Of a stretch of 33,368 nt of DNA, positions 1 to 9,480 are shown in pieces. Both the position numbers and the translations under genes were made by a program. The stretch is taken from the NCBI GenBank assembly GCA_008501705.1, contig QQUG01000241.1, positions 1 through 33,368 on the forward strand, given 5' to 3'. The stretch comes from Flavobacterium sp. (lineage in GTDB: Bacteria; Bacteroidota; Bacteroidia; Flavobacteriales; Flavobacteriaceae). The notes beneath the pieces were generated by a model. That model had not been told where the DNA came from. It saw only the letters and a program-made list of their open reading frames with translations, and did not search any database. The first letter of the stretch is position 1. Each line of letters opens with the position of its first letter.

Positions 1-34
1 TCGCCAAAGTGGTGCTCGTGGAGTTTATAAGTGC

Positions 35-42
35 TACATTTG
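35..42 (+). promoter_or_regulatory. -7 element of the cspA promoter
   Basis: TACATTTG matches the Bacteroidota -7 consensus TAnnTTTG. No convincing TTG is seen at the expected -33 spacing. It would give a leader of about 20 nt that is almost only A and T and has no Shine-Dalgarno sequence. Bases 1-34 may hold the end of an upstream gene, but no frame there is recognisable. Confidence 0.5.
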
Positions 43-69
43 CAACTTATTAATTAATTATTATTTATT

Positions 70-261
70 ATGACTAAAGGAACAGTTAAGTTCTTTAATG
101 ACGCTAAAGGTTTTGGTTTCATTACAGAAAATGATTCACAAACCGAACACTTTGTACACGCAACCGGCTTAGTTGACGAAATTCGCGAAGGAGATGAAGT
201 AGAGTTTGAGCTTGAACAAGGAAAAAAAGGATTAAATGCAGTTCAGGTACGAGTGATCTAA
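70..261 (+). CDS. cspA: cold-shock domain protein (CspA family)
   Basis: This 63-residue protein is a single cold-shock domain, a five-stranded OB-fold that binds single-stranded RNA and DNA and acts as an RNA chaperone in the cytoplasm. The start MTKGTVKFFN, the RNP1-like KGFGFI (residues 13-18) and the RNP2-like HFVHATG (27-33) are all visible, and the length is typical for the family. RNP2 reads FVHAT where many CspA proteins have FVHFS. It is a single-gene unit with its own -7 element and its own strong terminator. In related genomes such genes often follow a DEAD-box helicase, but the window begins too late to tell. Cold induction is not shown by the sequence. Confidence 0.93.
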   Translation: MTKGTVKFFNDAKGFGFITENDSQTEHFVHATGLVDEIREGDEVEFELEQGKKGLNAVQVRVI

Positions 262-286
262 CAAAACGCAACTTAATTTTTGACCC

Positions 287-317
287 AGGCCCGTCGTTTT
301 CGATGGGCCTTTTTTTT
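287..317 (+). terminator. Rho-independent terminator of cspA
   Basis: A 10-bp stem (287-296 with 301-310, one G-T pair) with a 4-nt loop is followed by a run of seven T. It lies 25 bp after the cspA stop codon. Confidence 0.88.
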
Positions 318-347
318 ATTAATTTTTTCTGAAATATATATTCGTGC

Positions 348-542
348 TTATTTAAACTCTAGATGATTGTCGTGAAAGCCAACCCTATATTCTTTATTGA
401 AATTGACCAATACCGCAAATCCCTTACCCTCGCCAAGATCGAGCACCACACGCCATTTTCCATAATTGGTGTGATATGGTTGCTGAACACATAAAATGAA
501 GCATAGTGTATACAAAAACAGGCGCCTGAGAAAGCGCCTGTT
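348..542 (-). pseudogene. orphan coding-like frame without a start codon (gene remnant)
   Basis: On the minus strand a frame is open from about 542 down to a TAA at 348-350 and contains no ATG. From about 499 downward the translation looks like real protein, with WRVVLDLGEGKGFAVLVNF and then a charged tail ending HLEFK. The upstream part of the open frame runs through the terminator hairpin at 514-545 and cannot be the original 5' end. The only ATGs nearby (at 503 and 491) are in another frame that stops after about 28 codons. The simplest reading is the 3' remnant of a gene that lost its 5' part. I do not recognise the family. Chance openness of a short frame is the alternative. Confidence 0.35.
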
Positions 543-545
543 TTA
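514..545 (-). terminator. terminator of the 562-1496 minus-strand unit
   Basis: A 7-bp GC-rich stem, CAGGCGC (519-525) with GCGCCTG (534-540), is flanked by A5 on the left and T4 on the right. It can therefore end transcripts in either direction. It lies 17 bp beyond the stop codon of the 562-1278 gene. Confidence 0.8.
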
Positions 546-561
546 TTAGATGTGGGTTGTT

Positions 562-1278
562 TTAGTTTTGATCATCCTTCGAATTCATCTCAACCAGGGT
601 AGCATTTTGAGCTTCTACTTTAGAATTGGCATTATCCAGAGCGTCTCTAAACTTATTTAGGCGATCTTCTGCCATTTTGATCTTCTCCATCTTCTTCGCA
701 TATTCATCGGCATTGATCGTTCCTGCCGCTTTAGCAGCTTCCACTTTAGCTCTGGCGGCTTCAATTCTCTTTTCGCCATTGTCTAAAGCCTTTTGGTGGC
801 CTTCTATCTTAACCTTGGTATCATTAAGTTTAGCTTTCGCATCATCCATAGTGGCAGCCTTAGTCTTAATTTCTGCCTTACGAGTTTCTACACCGGTCTT
901 CTTACTGGGGTCGGCATTCTTCAGCCTGTTCGCCGCAGCTTTTTCTGCATCACTAACGCTTTTGTCTGCTTTGTCCTTGGCGTCCTTCATCATATTATCA
1001 GACCTGTTCTTCGCCTCTTTTTCCATCTTTGCATCCATGTCCTTTAGCTTCTCCTTATCCATCTTGCCTTCGGCATCTTTGGCGGCTTTCATTTCCTTTT
1101 CGACCTTCATTTTTGCTTCCTTATCAGCATCGGTAGTTGTCATTTTCTTTTCTACCTTTTGTTTCTTTTCCATTGCCTTTTTAGTAACGGCACCATCACT
1201 ATCCTGAGCAAAGGTGTTATTGGCTGCACCAAATACTACTAGTGCAACGATCATTAGGGATTTTATTAAATTTTTCAT
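562..1278 (-). CDS. secreted lysine/alanine/glutamate-rich coiled-coil protein, unknown function
   Basis: A 238-residue protein with a clear signal peptide (residues 1-24, cleavage after TFAQ). The mature chain is nearly all K, A, E, D and M, with long heptad-like stretches and few aromatic residues or prolines, so it should be an extended helical or coiled-coil protein in the periplasm or envelope. Low-complexity segments such as KAMEKKQKVEKKM and DNMMKDAKDKADKS recall LEA-like or apolipoprotein-like helices, but no family can be named. It is the second gene of a unit with the small lipoprotein 14 bp upstream and is followed by a terminator. The long frame on the opposite strand is a compositional shadow. 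Confidence 0.75.
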   Translation of the reverse strand: MKNLIKSLMIVALVVFGAANNTFAQDSDGAVTKKAMEKKQKVEKKMTTTDADKEAKMKVEKEMKAAKDAEGKMDKEKLKDMDAKMEKEAKNRSDNMMKDAKDKADKSVSDAEKAAANRLKNADPSKKTGVETRKAEIKTKAATMDDAKAKLNDTKVKIEGHQKALDNGEKRIEAARAKVEAAKAAGTINADEYAKKMEKIKMAEDRLNKFRDALDNANSKVEAQNATLVEMNSKDDQN

Positions 1279-1292
1279 AATGTTTTTTGTTT

Positions 1293-1496
1293 TTAAATAC
1301 TGTCTAACTCACTTAAAGCTTCTTCCAATTCTTCGGCCTTTGCGTCGATAGATTCTTCGATTTCTTCGGCTTCCTGCTCCAGATTTTCAATCTGCTCAAT
1401 GACTGCCTCGTCTTCTGCTTCTTCCTTTTTAGCGTCCCGACATGAGGTAAGTCCGAATACGAAAATCACTAAAAAAAGTTTTAATACTACTTTCAT
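1293..1496 (-). CDS. small acidic coiled-coil lipoprotein
   Basis: A 67-residue protein. Residues 1-18 form a lipoprotein signal peptide ending in the lipobox LTSC (lipidated Cys19), so the protein should be membrane anchored. The 48-residue mature part is extremely acidic (EE, DE and EA repeats) and contains a predicted helical region. Length and layout resemble small envelope lipoproteins such as Lpp in general form only; no homology is claimed. Its stop lies 14 bp before the lysine-rich secreted protein, suggesting co-transcription from a promoter in 1497-1599. Function is unknown. Confidence 0.75.
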   Translation of the reverse strand: MKVVLKLFLVIFVFGLTSCRDAKKEEAEDEAVIEQIENLEQEAEEIEESIDAKAEELEEALSELDSI

Positions 1497-1548
1497 TTTT
1501 AATGGTTTAACTTATTAGATTTTAAAAATACAAATTCTGCCGCAATGT

Positions 1549-1578
1549 TTGAATGGTATTGGCATTGTTTTATCTTTG
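1549..1578 (+). promoter_or_regulatory. promoter of pheT
   Basis: TTG at 1549-1551, a 19-bp spacer and TATCTTTG at 1571-1578 fit the Flavobacteriia pattern TTG-N17-23-TAnnTTTG. Transcription would start near 1585, about 15 nt before the pheT start codon. Confidence 0.7.
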
Positions 1579-1599
1579 TACGCTTAAATTTAATTCTTC

Positions 1600-4026
1600 A
1601 TGAAGATCTCTTACAATTGGTTAAAGCAATTTATCAATATAGACTGGGAAGCCGAACGCACGGGTGAGTTGCTTACAGATTTAGGGCTGGAAATTGAGGG
1701 AATCGCCTCTTTTACTTCTGTGCCTGGCGGTCTGGAAGGTGTAGTTGTGGGTCATGTGGTAGCCTGTAAAAAGCATCCTAATGCCGATAAACTAAAACTC
1801 ACGGAAGTAGATCTGGGAGACGGAGAACCAGTCCAGATCGTGTGTGGTGCACCTAATGTAGCAAAGGGTCAAAAGGTACCGGTAGCCACTGTTGGCACAA
1901 CCTTGTACAATCCGGATGGAGAACCATGGAAAATTAAAAAAGGAAAGATTCGCGGAGAGATTAGTATGGGTATGATCTGTGCCGAAGATGAACTTGGCCT
2001 CGGGCAAAGTCACGACGGGATCATGGTACTTAATTCCAAATTAAAACCCGGTACTGCTGCTTCTAAAGTTTTCGAAATTGAAAAGGATGAAGTATTCGAG
2101 ATCGGACTTACACCTAACCGTGCCGATGCCATGAGCCATTGGGGTGTTGCGCGTGATCTTAGAGCAGGCCTTTTACAACAGGAGATCCCTTTAGAACTTA
2201 TAACTCCTTCCAACAGTAGTTTTCATGTAGACAACCGTACGCTTCGCATCGATGTGGAAGTTGAAGATAATACGCTGGCACCAAGGTACTGCGGTCTCAC
2301 CATTAGTGGTATTAAAGTAGGGCCTTCCCCTACCTGGGTTCAGAATAGATTAAAGGCAATCGGACTGTCTCCCATCAATAATGTGGTAGATATCACAAAT
2401 TATGTGCTTCACGAGCTGGGACAACCCTTGCACGCATTCGATGCAACGAAGATCTCTAAAAATAAAATTCTCGTTAAAACCCTGAAGAAAGGCACTAAAT
2501 TTGTAACTCTCGATGGAGTGGAACGGGAACTACACGAAGAGGATCTAATGATCTGTGATGGAGAAAAACCCATGTGTATTGCCGGTGTTTTTGGTGGAAT
2601 AAATAGCGGGGTCACCGAAAGTACAACCAGTATCTTCCTGGAAAGTGCCTATTTCAATCCTATTAGCGTTAGGAAAACAGCAAAACGCCACGGACTCAAT
2701 ACCGATGCTTCTTTCCGTTTCGAGCGCGGTGTGGATCCAAACGCTTGCGAATACGCCTTGATAAGAGCGGCCATCCTTATCACCGAGGTAGCCGGAGGAG
2801 AGATTAGCAGCGATGTGGTGGATATTTATCCGAAAAAGATAGAAGACCACCAGGTAGTACTTAATTTCGACAATACTACCCGCCTCATTGGGGAAGAGAT
2901 CCCAAAGGAAACAATTAAAGAGATCCTTACCTCCCTGGAAATAAAAGTTAATAATGTAACCGAAACGGGTATAGGAATGACCATTCCGGCTTATAGGAAC
3001 GACGTGACCCGGGAAGCAGATGTAATAGAAGAGATACTGAGGGTATACGGCTATAACAGGATAGGGTTCTCGGAAAAACTTAATGCTTCTATTTCAGAAA
3101 CGAAAAAAGTGGAAGACCACCTCATCCAGGATAAGGTAGCTGCACAACTTACGGCACTCGGTTTTCATGAAATGCTTGCTAATTCCCTCACCTCCCCTGC
3201 TTATCTTAACTTAAGTAAGCTGGAGAAGGATAGTCATAGTGTACGTATCCTTAATCCACTCAGCCAGGATCTTTCTGTTCTTCGGCAATCCATGCTATAT
3301 GGCGCAATGGAAGCACTTTCCTACAACGTGAACCGAAAAATGAAAGACATTAAGTTATTCGAATTTGGTACTACTTACCATAATTACCCCGACGGCAGGA
3401 CGGAGAAAAAGCATCTGTCTTTAACGGTATCCGGTGAGCGATATGAGGACAGTTGGGTTATGCCTTCGCAGAAAAGTGATTTCTTCTATTTTAAAGGCGT
3501 GATCACCGCTATATTGGAGCGACTGGGTCTTAGCGATTTTTCGGTGAAAGATGTAAAAAGCGATATTTTTTCTGAAGGGCTTTTATATACCAATGGGAAC
3601 GGTGCTTTGGTAGAATTCGGACTTATAAATAAAAACATCCGAAATCACTTCGACATAGAAGCAGAAACTCTATATGCCGATTTCGACTGGGATCTTATTC
3701 TGAAATCCATAAAGGTGGATAATTTTAAACTGAAACCTATTCCGAAATATCCTTTGGTAAAACGAGATTTTGCCTTGTTACTCGACAATGATGTAAGCTT
3801 CGGAAAGCTAAAAGAGGCGGCTATGCAAACCGAAAAGCAACTTTTAAAGGACGTGTCTTTATTCGATGTGTATACCGGGAAAAGTCTGCCTAAAGGCAAG
3901 AAATCCTATGCGTTGAGCTTTACCTTGCTGGATGAACGAAAAACGCTTACCGACAAACAGATCGATAAGATCATGCAAAAGCTTCAGCAAAAATTTGAAA
4001 AGGACTTCGGGGCTACACTGAGATAG
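1600..4026 (+). CDS. pheT: phenylalanine--tRNA ligase beta subunit
   Basis: The 808-residue protein is the beta subunit of the heterotetrameric cytoplasmic PheRS that charges tRNA-Phe with phenylalanine. It has the standard order: N-terminal B1 segment (MKISYNWLKQF), an OB-fold tRNA-binding domain (about residues 40-150, with HPNADKLKL), the B3/B4 editing domain (about 210-395, with GINSGVTE and FRFERGVDP), the B5 domain (about 405-475, ending EEILRVYGYNRI), a catalytic-like core, and a C-terminal FDX-ACB anticodon-binding domain (about 715-808, with PLVKRDFALLL). The length is usual for bacterial PheT. The partner gene pheS is not in the window, so the subunits are encoded apart, as is common in Bacteroidota. 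It has its own promoter. Confidence 0.97.
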   Translation: MKISYNWLKQFINIDWEAERTGELLTDLGLEIEGIASFTSVPGGLEGVVVGHVVACKKHPNADKLKLTEVDLGDGEPVQIVCGAPNVAKGQKVPVATVGTTLYNPDGEPWKIKKGKIRGEISMGMICAEDELGLGQSHDGIMVLNSKLKPGTAASKVFEIEKDEVFEIGLTPNRADAMSHWGVARDLRAGLLQQEIPLELITPSNSSFHVDNRTLRIDVEVEDNTLAPRYCGLTISGIKVGPSPTWVQNRLKAIGLSPINNVVDITNYVLHELGQPLHAFDATKISKNKILVKTLKKGTKFVTLDGVERELHEEDLMICDGEKPMCIAGVFGGINSGVTESTTSIFLESAYFNPISVRKTAKRHGLNTDASFRFERGVDPNACEYALIRAAILITEVAGGEISSDVVDIYPKKIEDHQVVLNFDNTTRLIGEEIPKETIKEILTSLEIKVNNVTETGIGMTIPAYRNDVTREADVIEEILRVYGYNRIGFSEKLNASISETKKVEDHLIQDKVAAQLTALGFHEMLANSLTSPAYLNLSKLEKDSHSVRILNPLSQDLSVLRQSMLYGAMEALSYNVNRKMKDIKLFEFGTTYHNYPDGRTEKKHLSLTVSGERYEDSWVMPSQKSDFFYFKGVITAILERLGLSDFSVKDVKSDIFSEGLLYTNGNGALVEFGLINKNIRNHFDIEAETLYADFDWDLILKSIKVDNFKLKPIPKYPLVKRDFALLLDNDVSFGKLKEAAMQTEKQLLKDVSLFDVYTGKSLPKGKKSYALSFTLLDERKTLTDKQIDKIMQKLQQKFEKDFGATLR

Positions 4027-4041
4027 AATTTTTGTGAAATA

Positions 4042-4620
4042 CTACTTTTCAGAAATTGGTGGCACGAGTGGGCCTTCTACTATATGAAAGAATCCATGCC
4101 GATGGAAAAAATCTGTGGCGATAATTTTGGATCTTTCATCATCGGTGCCGTACAAATACAATTCATCCCCTGACTTCCGAATAAGGATTCCAGTTCCGGA
4201 TACGGTTTTGAAACGTGCACTGCCTCCACCTTTTTCAACAGCTTTATTAATGGCGTGCGCATCTAACCTGCCGGGAATGATAAAAAATTGTAATTGAAAT
4301 TTTTGATAGGCTGGATCGTGATAATCAAACGAATCTTTCTCCTCTTTTGCTTTTTCTAAACCGGCATCTGATATTACGAATACGGTGCCCATAAAATTAT
4401 CCGTAAATATCTCATCTGAATAATTCTCGAGTATCTCCGAAAAATAACTAAACCCATTTGCCTCCTGGAGGTTTTCCAATAATGTCTTGTTTGATGAAAA
4501 TTCATTCCCCTGATAGGTTTTGGTAACCTCAGACATTTCGGTATTGGTATATTTCTGTGCGAAAAGGCCCGCGGTTACAAAGAGCGTAAGCAGAACGGAA
4601 AGAAGTAGTTTTGATCTCAT
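4042..4620 (-). CDS. secreted fasciclin (FAS1) domain protein
   Basis: The ATG at 4620 is chosen because it puts a signal peptide directly at the N-terminus (MRSKLLLSVLLTLFVTAGLFAQ). An in-frame ATG at 4650 would add ten residues in front of it. The 192-residue product has one FAS1 fold: a helical front half (LLENLQEANGFSYFSEIL), then TVFVISDAGLEKAK, and the conserved end pattern around SKIIATDFFHRHGFFHIVEGPLVP, where FAS1 proteins have NGxIHxIDxVLxP. FAS1 domains usually mediate adhesion in the envelope or outside the cell; the ligand is unknown. It converges with pheT, with 15 bp between stops, and no hairpin terminator is visible between them. Confidence 0.85.
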   Translation of the reverse strand: MRSKLLLSVLLTLFVTAGLFAQKYTNTEMSEVTKTYQGNEFSSNKTLLENLQEANGFSYFSEILENYSDEIFTDNFMGTVFVISDAGLEKAKEEKDSFDYHDPAYQKFQLQFFIIPGRLDAHAINKAVEKGGGSARFKTVSGTGILIRKSGDELYLYGTDDERSKIIATDFFHRHGFFHIVEGPLVPPISEK

Positions 4621-4756
4621 GGCAAAATTTTTCGGATTAAATGTAAACATTTATAACTTGTGAACGAATCCCGCTTGATTTTATTGAAACTTTTTTCAGA
4701 ATTGTTAAATTGTTGTCTCGTAACATTCTGGTCTTTATTTTTATAAAAAAATCGAT

Positions 4757-5470
4757 ATGCTATCGAAAACCAACATGGAAACTGTGCTTCAGAAGACAAG
4801 GGATAGAAGGATCTCTTCTGAAGATATCATGACCGAAGTAACCCAAATCTTAGAAGAAACCGGCCGCCAGCGTGATCGGATTTCAGAAAAAATAAAAAAA
4901 CCTAACACCGGCGACAATTCATTAAAGACCGATCTTCTTAATGCGGATCGTATCTATCACCTCGACGACATAAAAAAACTTTGCATCACCTACCGACTGC
5001 GATTTCTGGATTCGAATTTCTTTAAGGGAGAGATCCCGGAAGAAGCAATTTCCAGGATAAGACAGCTGGAAAGAGATCACGATACCACCCTCACCCATTT
5101 TAAAGTAATGGCACCCTCCAAACTTCTCAAATTAGAGAATGCAGACGATCCGCTGCTCTTTGCACCAATGGGTAATGATTATTTCTATCTTATCCATAAA
5201 TGGGGGAATGATCTGCACCCATTTAGGAAGTTGTTAATGTGGCCGTATAAGAATTTCGAAAATCTCGTGATCACCGTCTTCATGCTGAGTGCCCTTCTTA
5301 CCGCTATCACCCCGATGAGCCTGTTTACCCATACGGCCGCAATGCAGGAATATATCCTCATGTTCCTATTTATGTTTAAATCGGTTGGGGGTATTGTACT
5401 CTTCTATGGCTTTGCCAAAGGGAAGAATTTCAATAATGCGATCTGGGACAGTAAATATTACAACGCCTAA
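4757..5470 (+). CDS. conserved hypothetical protein with two C-terminal membrane segments
   Basis: A 237-residue protein of no family I recognise. The N-terminal 150 residues are soluble and charged, with possible helices (EDIMTEVTQILEET, EAISRIRQLERDH), and end in a motif-like stretch DPLLFAPMGNDYFYLIHKWG. Two hydrophobic segments follow at about residues 168-190 and 197-220, so the C-terminus forms a membrane hairpin with the large domain probably in the cytoplasm, since there is no signal peptide. Met7 at 4775 is a possible alternative start. It converges with the ABC-F gene, with four bases between the two stop codons, and diverges from the fasciclin gene. Function is unknown. Confidence 0.75.
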   Translation: MLSKTNMETVLQKTRDRRISSEDIMTEVTQILEETGRQRDRISEKIKKPNTGDNSLKTDLLNADRIYHLDDIKKLCITYRLRFLDSNFFKGEIPEEAISRIRQLERDHDTTLTHFKVMAPSKLLKLENADDPLLFAPMGNDYFYLIHKWGNDLHPFRKLLMWPYKNFENLVITVFMLSALLTAITPMSLFTHTAAMQEYILMFLFMFKSVGGIVLFYGFAKGKNFNNAIWDSKYYNA

Positions 5471-5474
5471 TCCT

Positions 5475-7148
<1,674 letters not shown>

Positions 7149-7220
7149 CTATTGAAGAAGCGGATACTGTTTTAAATTACTTTTAACTAGTAATTAACAC
7201 ATAGAAGAACGCCTGTGAAT

Positions 7221-7228
7221 TACATTTG
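7221..7228 (+). promoter_or_regulatory. -7 element supporting the TTG start of the 7255 lipoprotein gene
   Basis: TACATTTG matches TAnnTTTG and lies 26 bp before the TTG start codon at 7255. This supports that start, because no ATG in the frame yields the lipoprotein signal. Confidence 0.5.
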
Positions 7229-7254
7229 CTCTGTGTATCAAAAAAGAAATAGTA

Positions 7255-8658
7255 TTGATTAGAAATCTACTTCTACTCATTGTTTGCTTCCCCTTTCTTT
7301 CCTGTGAGAATGGCTCTAAGAGCGAATCTGACATGACCTGGATTGGGGGACAGATCGTTAATCCCAAAAGTGATTATGTGGTGCTGCTCAAGGACAATAA
7401 GGTGATGGACACCATTAAACTTGATACCCAGAATTTCTTCCATTATCAGTCCGAATGCATTAAACCGGGGCTGTATTCCTTTCGGCATCACGAATACCAG
7501 ATCTTTTACCTGGAACCCGGGGATAGCCTTATGTTACGTGTAAACACAGTGGATTTTGATGAATCCCTTACCTATTCGGGGGCTGGTGCAGCACGCAATA
7601 ACCTGCTGATGGATCTCTTCCTTATGAACGAGAGTGAAAATACGCTGATGCCTTCGCTTTACCGACTTAAACCGACCGAATTTGAAGCTAAGATAGATTC
7701 GCTGAGGGCCATTAGAATGGAACTGTACAATGATTATGTGGAGAACCAGGGCTTGTGCTCCGATTTTAAAAAAGTTGCCCTGGCAAATATCGATTACGAC
7801 TATTACTCTAAAAAAGAGTTGTACACCTCTGCTAACGTAACCAACAAGAACTTAAAGCCGGAAGACTTTCCCGAAGATTTTTACAAATACCGCGAGGGAA
7901 TAGATTTTGGGAACAAAGAACTGCGTTCTTACTATCCTTATTATCGGTTTTTAAACCGGTACTTTGACAATCTGGCACATAGTAAGAATGAAAATTCGGG
8001 GAATTATCTGAACCGTAACAGCTTTGATCATAGCTATCAGAAGATACAAATAATAGACAGTCTTGTGGAATGTGATATTCTGAAGAACAGCCTGTTGTAT
8101 ACCTGTGCGCGCCGTTATCTCATCAATGCAAAGGATATAGATAATGAAAAGCAGATGGTAGCCATTTTCTACCGGATGAACACAAATCCCGAACATCACG
8201 AACACATAGAAAAACTTGCCGCAACTACTATGCAGCTTACCCCTGGCAACATATTGCCAAATGTTATGCTGGTGAATTACGACAATGTGATGAAAGATGT
8301 TCATTCCGTAATAAATAAACCTACGGTGTTATATTTCTGGTCTGCAGAATCTGTGAAGCATTTCCGAAATCTACATTCTCGTGCGGCAGAGCTAAAATCA
8401 AAATACCCCGAATACGACTTCAAAGGCATCAATACCGATACTCATTTTAAAAAATGGAAAGAAGTTGTGTATAAGTCGGGATATAATACCCATCACGAAT
8501 ATCAGCTAGACAATGTAAAGGATGCCGAACAAAAACTCCTTATCAACTCCATGAATAAGGCGATCATTGTGGATAAAGACGGAATAATCCTGGATGGACA
8601 TTCCAATCTCTTCTCCCCCACTATCGAAGAAAATCTACTAGGCTATCTCAACCTATAA
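7255..8658 (+). CDS. lipoprotein with cysteine-less thioredoxin-like C-terminal domain
   Basis: The 467-residue protein begins with TTG, the only start giving a lipoprotein signal (FPFLSC, lipidated Cys17). Residues 28-110 look like the DUF4369-type beta domain often found before TlpA-like domains in Bacteroidota. The middle (about 120-310) is helical. Residues 328-467 form a TlpA/thioredoxin-like domain: LTPGNILPN, then PTVLYFWSAES (357-366), a Phe-Lys-Gly-Ile-Asn strand and KAIIVDKDGIIL. Where TlpA proteins have WCxxC this one has WSAES, so no redox cysteine pair exists and disulfide reductase activity is unlikely. It is probably an envelope protein with a binding or scaffold role; this is inference. 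The gene ends at a bidirectional terminator. Confidence 0.8.
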   Translation: MIRNLLLLIVCFPFLSCENGSKSESDMTWIGGQIVNPKSDYVVLLKDNKVMDTIKLDTQNFFHYQSECIKPGLYSFRHHEYQIFYLEPGDSLMLRVNTVDFDESLTYSGAGAARNNLLMDLFLMNESENTLMPSLYRLKPTEFEAKIDSLRAIRMELYNDYVENQGLCSDFKKVALANIDYDYYSKKELYTSANVTNKNLKPEDFPEDFYKYREGIDFGNKELRSYYPYYRFLNRYFDNLAHSKNENSGNYLNRNSFDHSYQKIQIIDSLVECDILKNSLLYTCARRYLINAKDIDNEKQMVAIFYRMNTNPEHHEHIEKLAATTMQLTPGNILPNVMLVNYDNVMKDVHSVINKPTVLYFWSAESVKHFRNLHSRAAELKSKYPEYDFKGINTDTHFKKWKEVVYKSGYNTHHEYQLDNVKDAEQKLLINSMNKAIIVDKDGIILDGHSNLFSPTIEENLLGYLNL

Positions 8659-8660
8659 AA

Positions 8661-8690
8661 AAAGCTTCGGAATCTCCGAAGCTTTATTTT
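8661..8690. terminator. bidirectional terminator between convergent genes
   Basis: A perfect 11-bp stem (8661-8671 with 8675-8685) with a 3-nt loop has an A-rich left flank and a T-rich right flank. It serves the lipoprotein gene (+) and the transaldolase gene (-), which converge here. Confidence 0.9.
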
Positions 8691-8691
8691 T

Positions 8692-9345
8692 TTAATTACC
8701 TTTTTTATAATCGGCCAGGAATTTTTCCAGCCCAATATCCGTAAGAGGATGTTTTAGTAATCCTTCAATGGAAGAAAGCGGGCCTGTCATCACATCGGAA
8801 CCGATCTTAGCACATTCAAGTACATGCATGGTATGACGCACTGAGGCGGCAAGTATTTGTGTTTCGAAGCCATAGTTGTCGTATATGAGACGAATCTCTG
8901 CAATGAGGTTCAACCCATCGGTAGATATATCATCCAACCTCCCGATAAAAGGAGACACATAGGTTGCACCAGCTTTGGCGGCCAATAGTGCCTGACCAGC
9001 TGAAAACACTAAGGTACAGTTGGTTTTAATACCATGATCCGAAAAATACTTGATGGCTTTTACACCCTCTTTGATCATGGGAACCTTCACAACGATCTGA
9101 TCGTGTAAGGCAGCAAGCTCCTTCCCTTCACGAATGATACCTTCATAGTCTGTAGCAATAACTTCAGCAGAAACATCACCGTCTACAATATTACATATAT
9201 CCACATAGTGTTTCAGGATATTATCCCGTCCTGTGATCCCTTCTTTGGCCATCAGGGATGGGTTGGTGGTAACCCCATCCAGGACACCAAGTTCCTGCGC
9301 TTCCTTTATTTGTTCCAGGTTTGCTGTATCAATGAAAAATTTCAT
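8692..9345 (-). CDS. tal: transaldolase, small TalC/Fsa-type (type 3B)
   Basis: The start at 9345 gives the family N-terminus [16 protein letters not shown]; the frame extends ten residues further upstream without support. The 217-residue TIM barrel belongs to the Fsa/TalC/MipB family. Schiff-base Lys87 sits in VVKVPM, Asp6 in the first strand, and GVTTNPSL and [18 protein letters not shown] are typical. The residue matching E. coli FsaA Gln59 is Glu61, and the residue matching Tyr131 is Phe133 ([10 protein letters not shown]). Both are the transaldolase form (TalB Glu96 and Phe178), so sedoheptulose-7-phosphate transaldolase activity in the pentose phosphate pathway is predicted rather than fructose-6-phosphate aldolase. 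It has its own promoter. Confidence 0.92.
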   Translation of the reverse strand: MKFFIDTANLEQIKEAQELGVLDGVTTNPSLMAKEGITGRDNILKHYVDICNIVDGDVSAEVIATDYEGIIREGKELAALHDQIVVKVPMIKEGVKAIKYFSDHGIKTNCTLVFSAGQALLAAKAGATYVSPFIGRLDDISTDGLNLIAEIRLIYDNYGFETQILAASVRHTMHVLECAKIGSDVMTGPLSSIEGLLKHPLTDIGLEKFLADYKKGN

Positions 9346-9372
9346 GCTGTTTATATAATTTTTAGATTGGCA

Positions 9373-9403
9373 CAAAAGTACAAAGGAATAAAGGTTCCTT
9401 CAA
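9373..9403 (-). promoter_or_regulatory. promoter of tal
   Basis: On the minus strand TTG (9401-9403), 20 bp and TACTTTTG (9373-9380) match the Flavobacteriia promoter. It lies about 28 bp before the start codon at 9345 and supports that start, because the longer reading would begin almost at the -7 element. Confidence 0.72.
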
Positions 9404-9480
9404 TGAAAGCGCCGAAAATTTCACACAAAATTTTGTTGATAAACTCACTTAGGCAAGAATAAATGAATGCGAAAAAGGGA

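Noticed and set aside
1-34. Possible 3' end of a gene upstream of cspA
   Set aside because: Three short frames exist and none resembles a known protein end; too little sequence to support a call.
626-1207. 193-codon open frame on the plus strand opposite the lysine-rich secreted protein
   Set aside because: Its Ser/Ala/Leu/Phe-rich content is what the reverse complement of Lys/Ala/Glu codons gives. The minus-strand protein has a signal peptide and a terminator.
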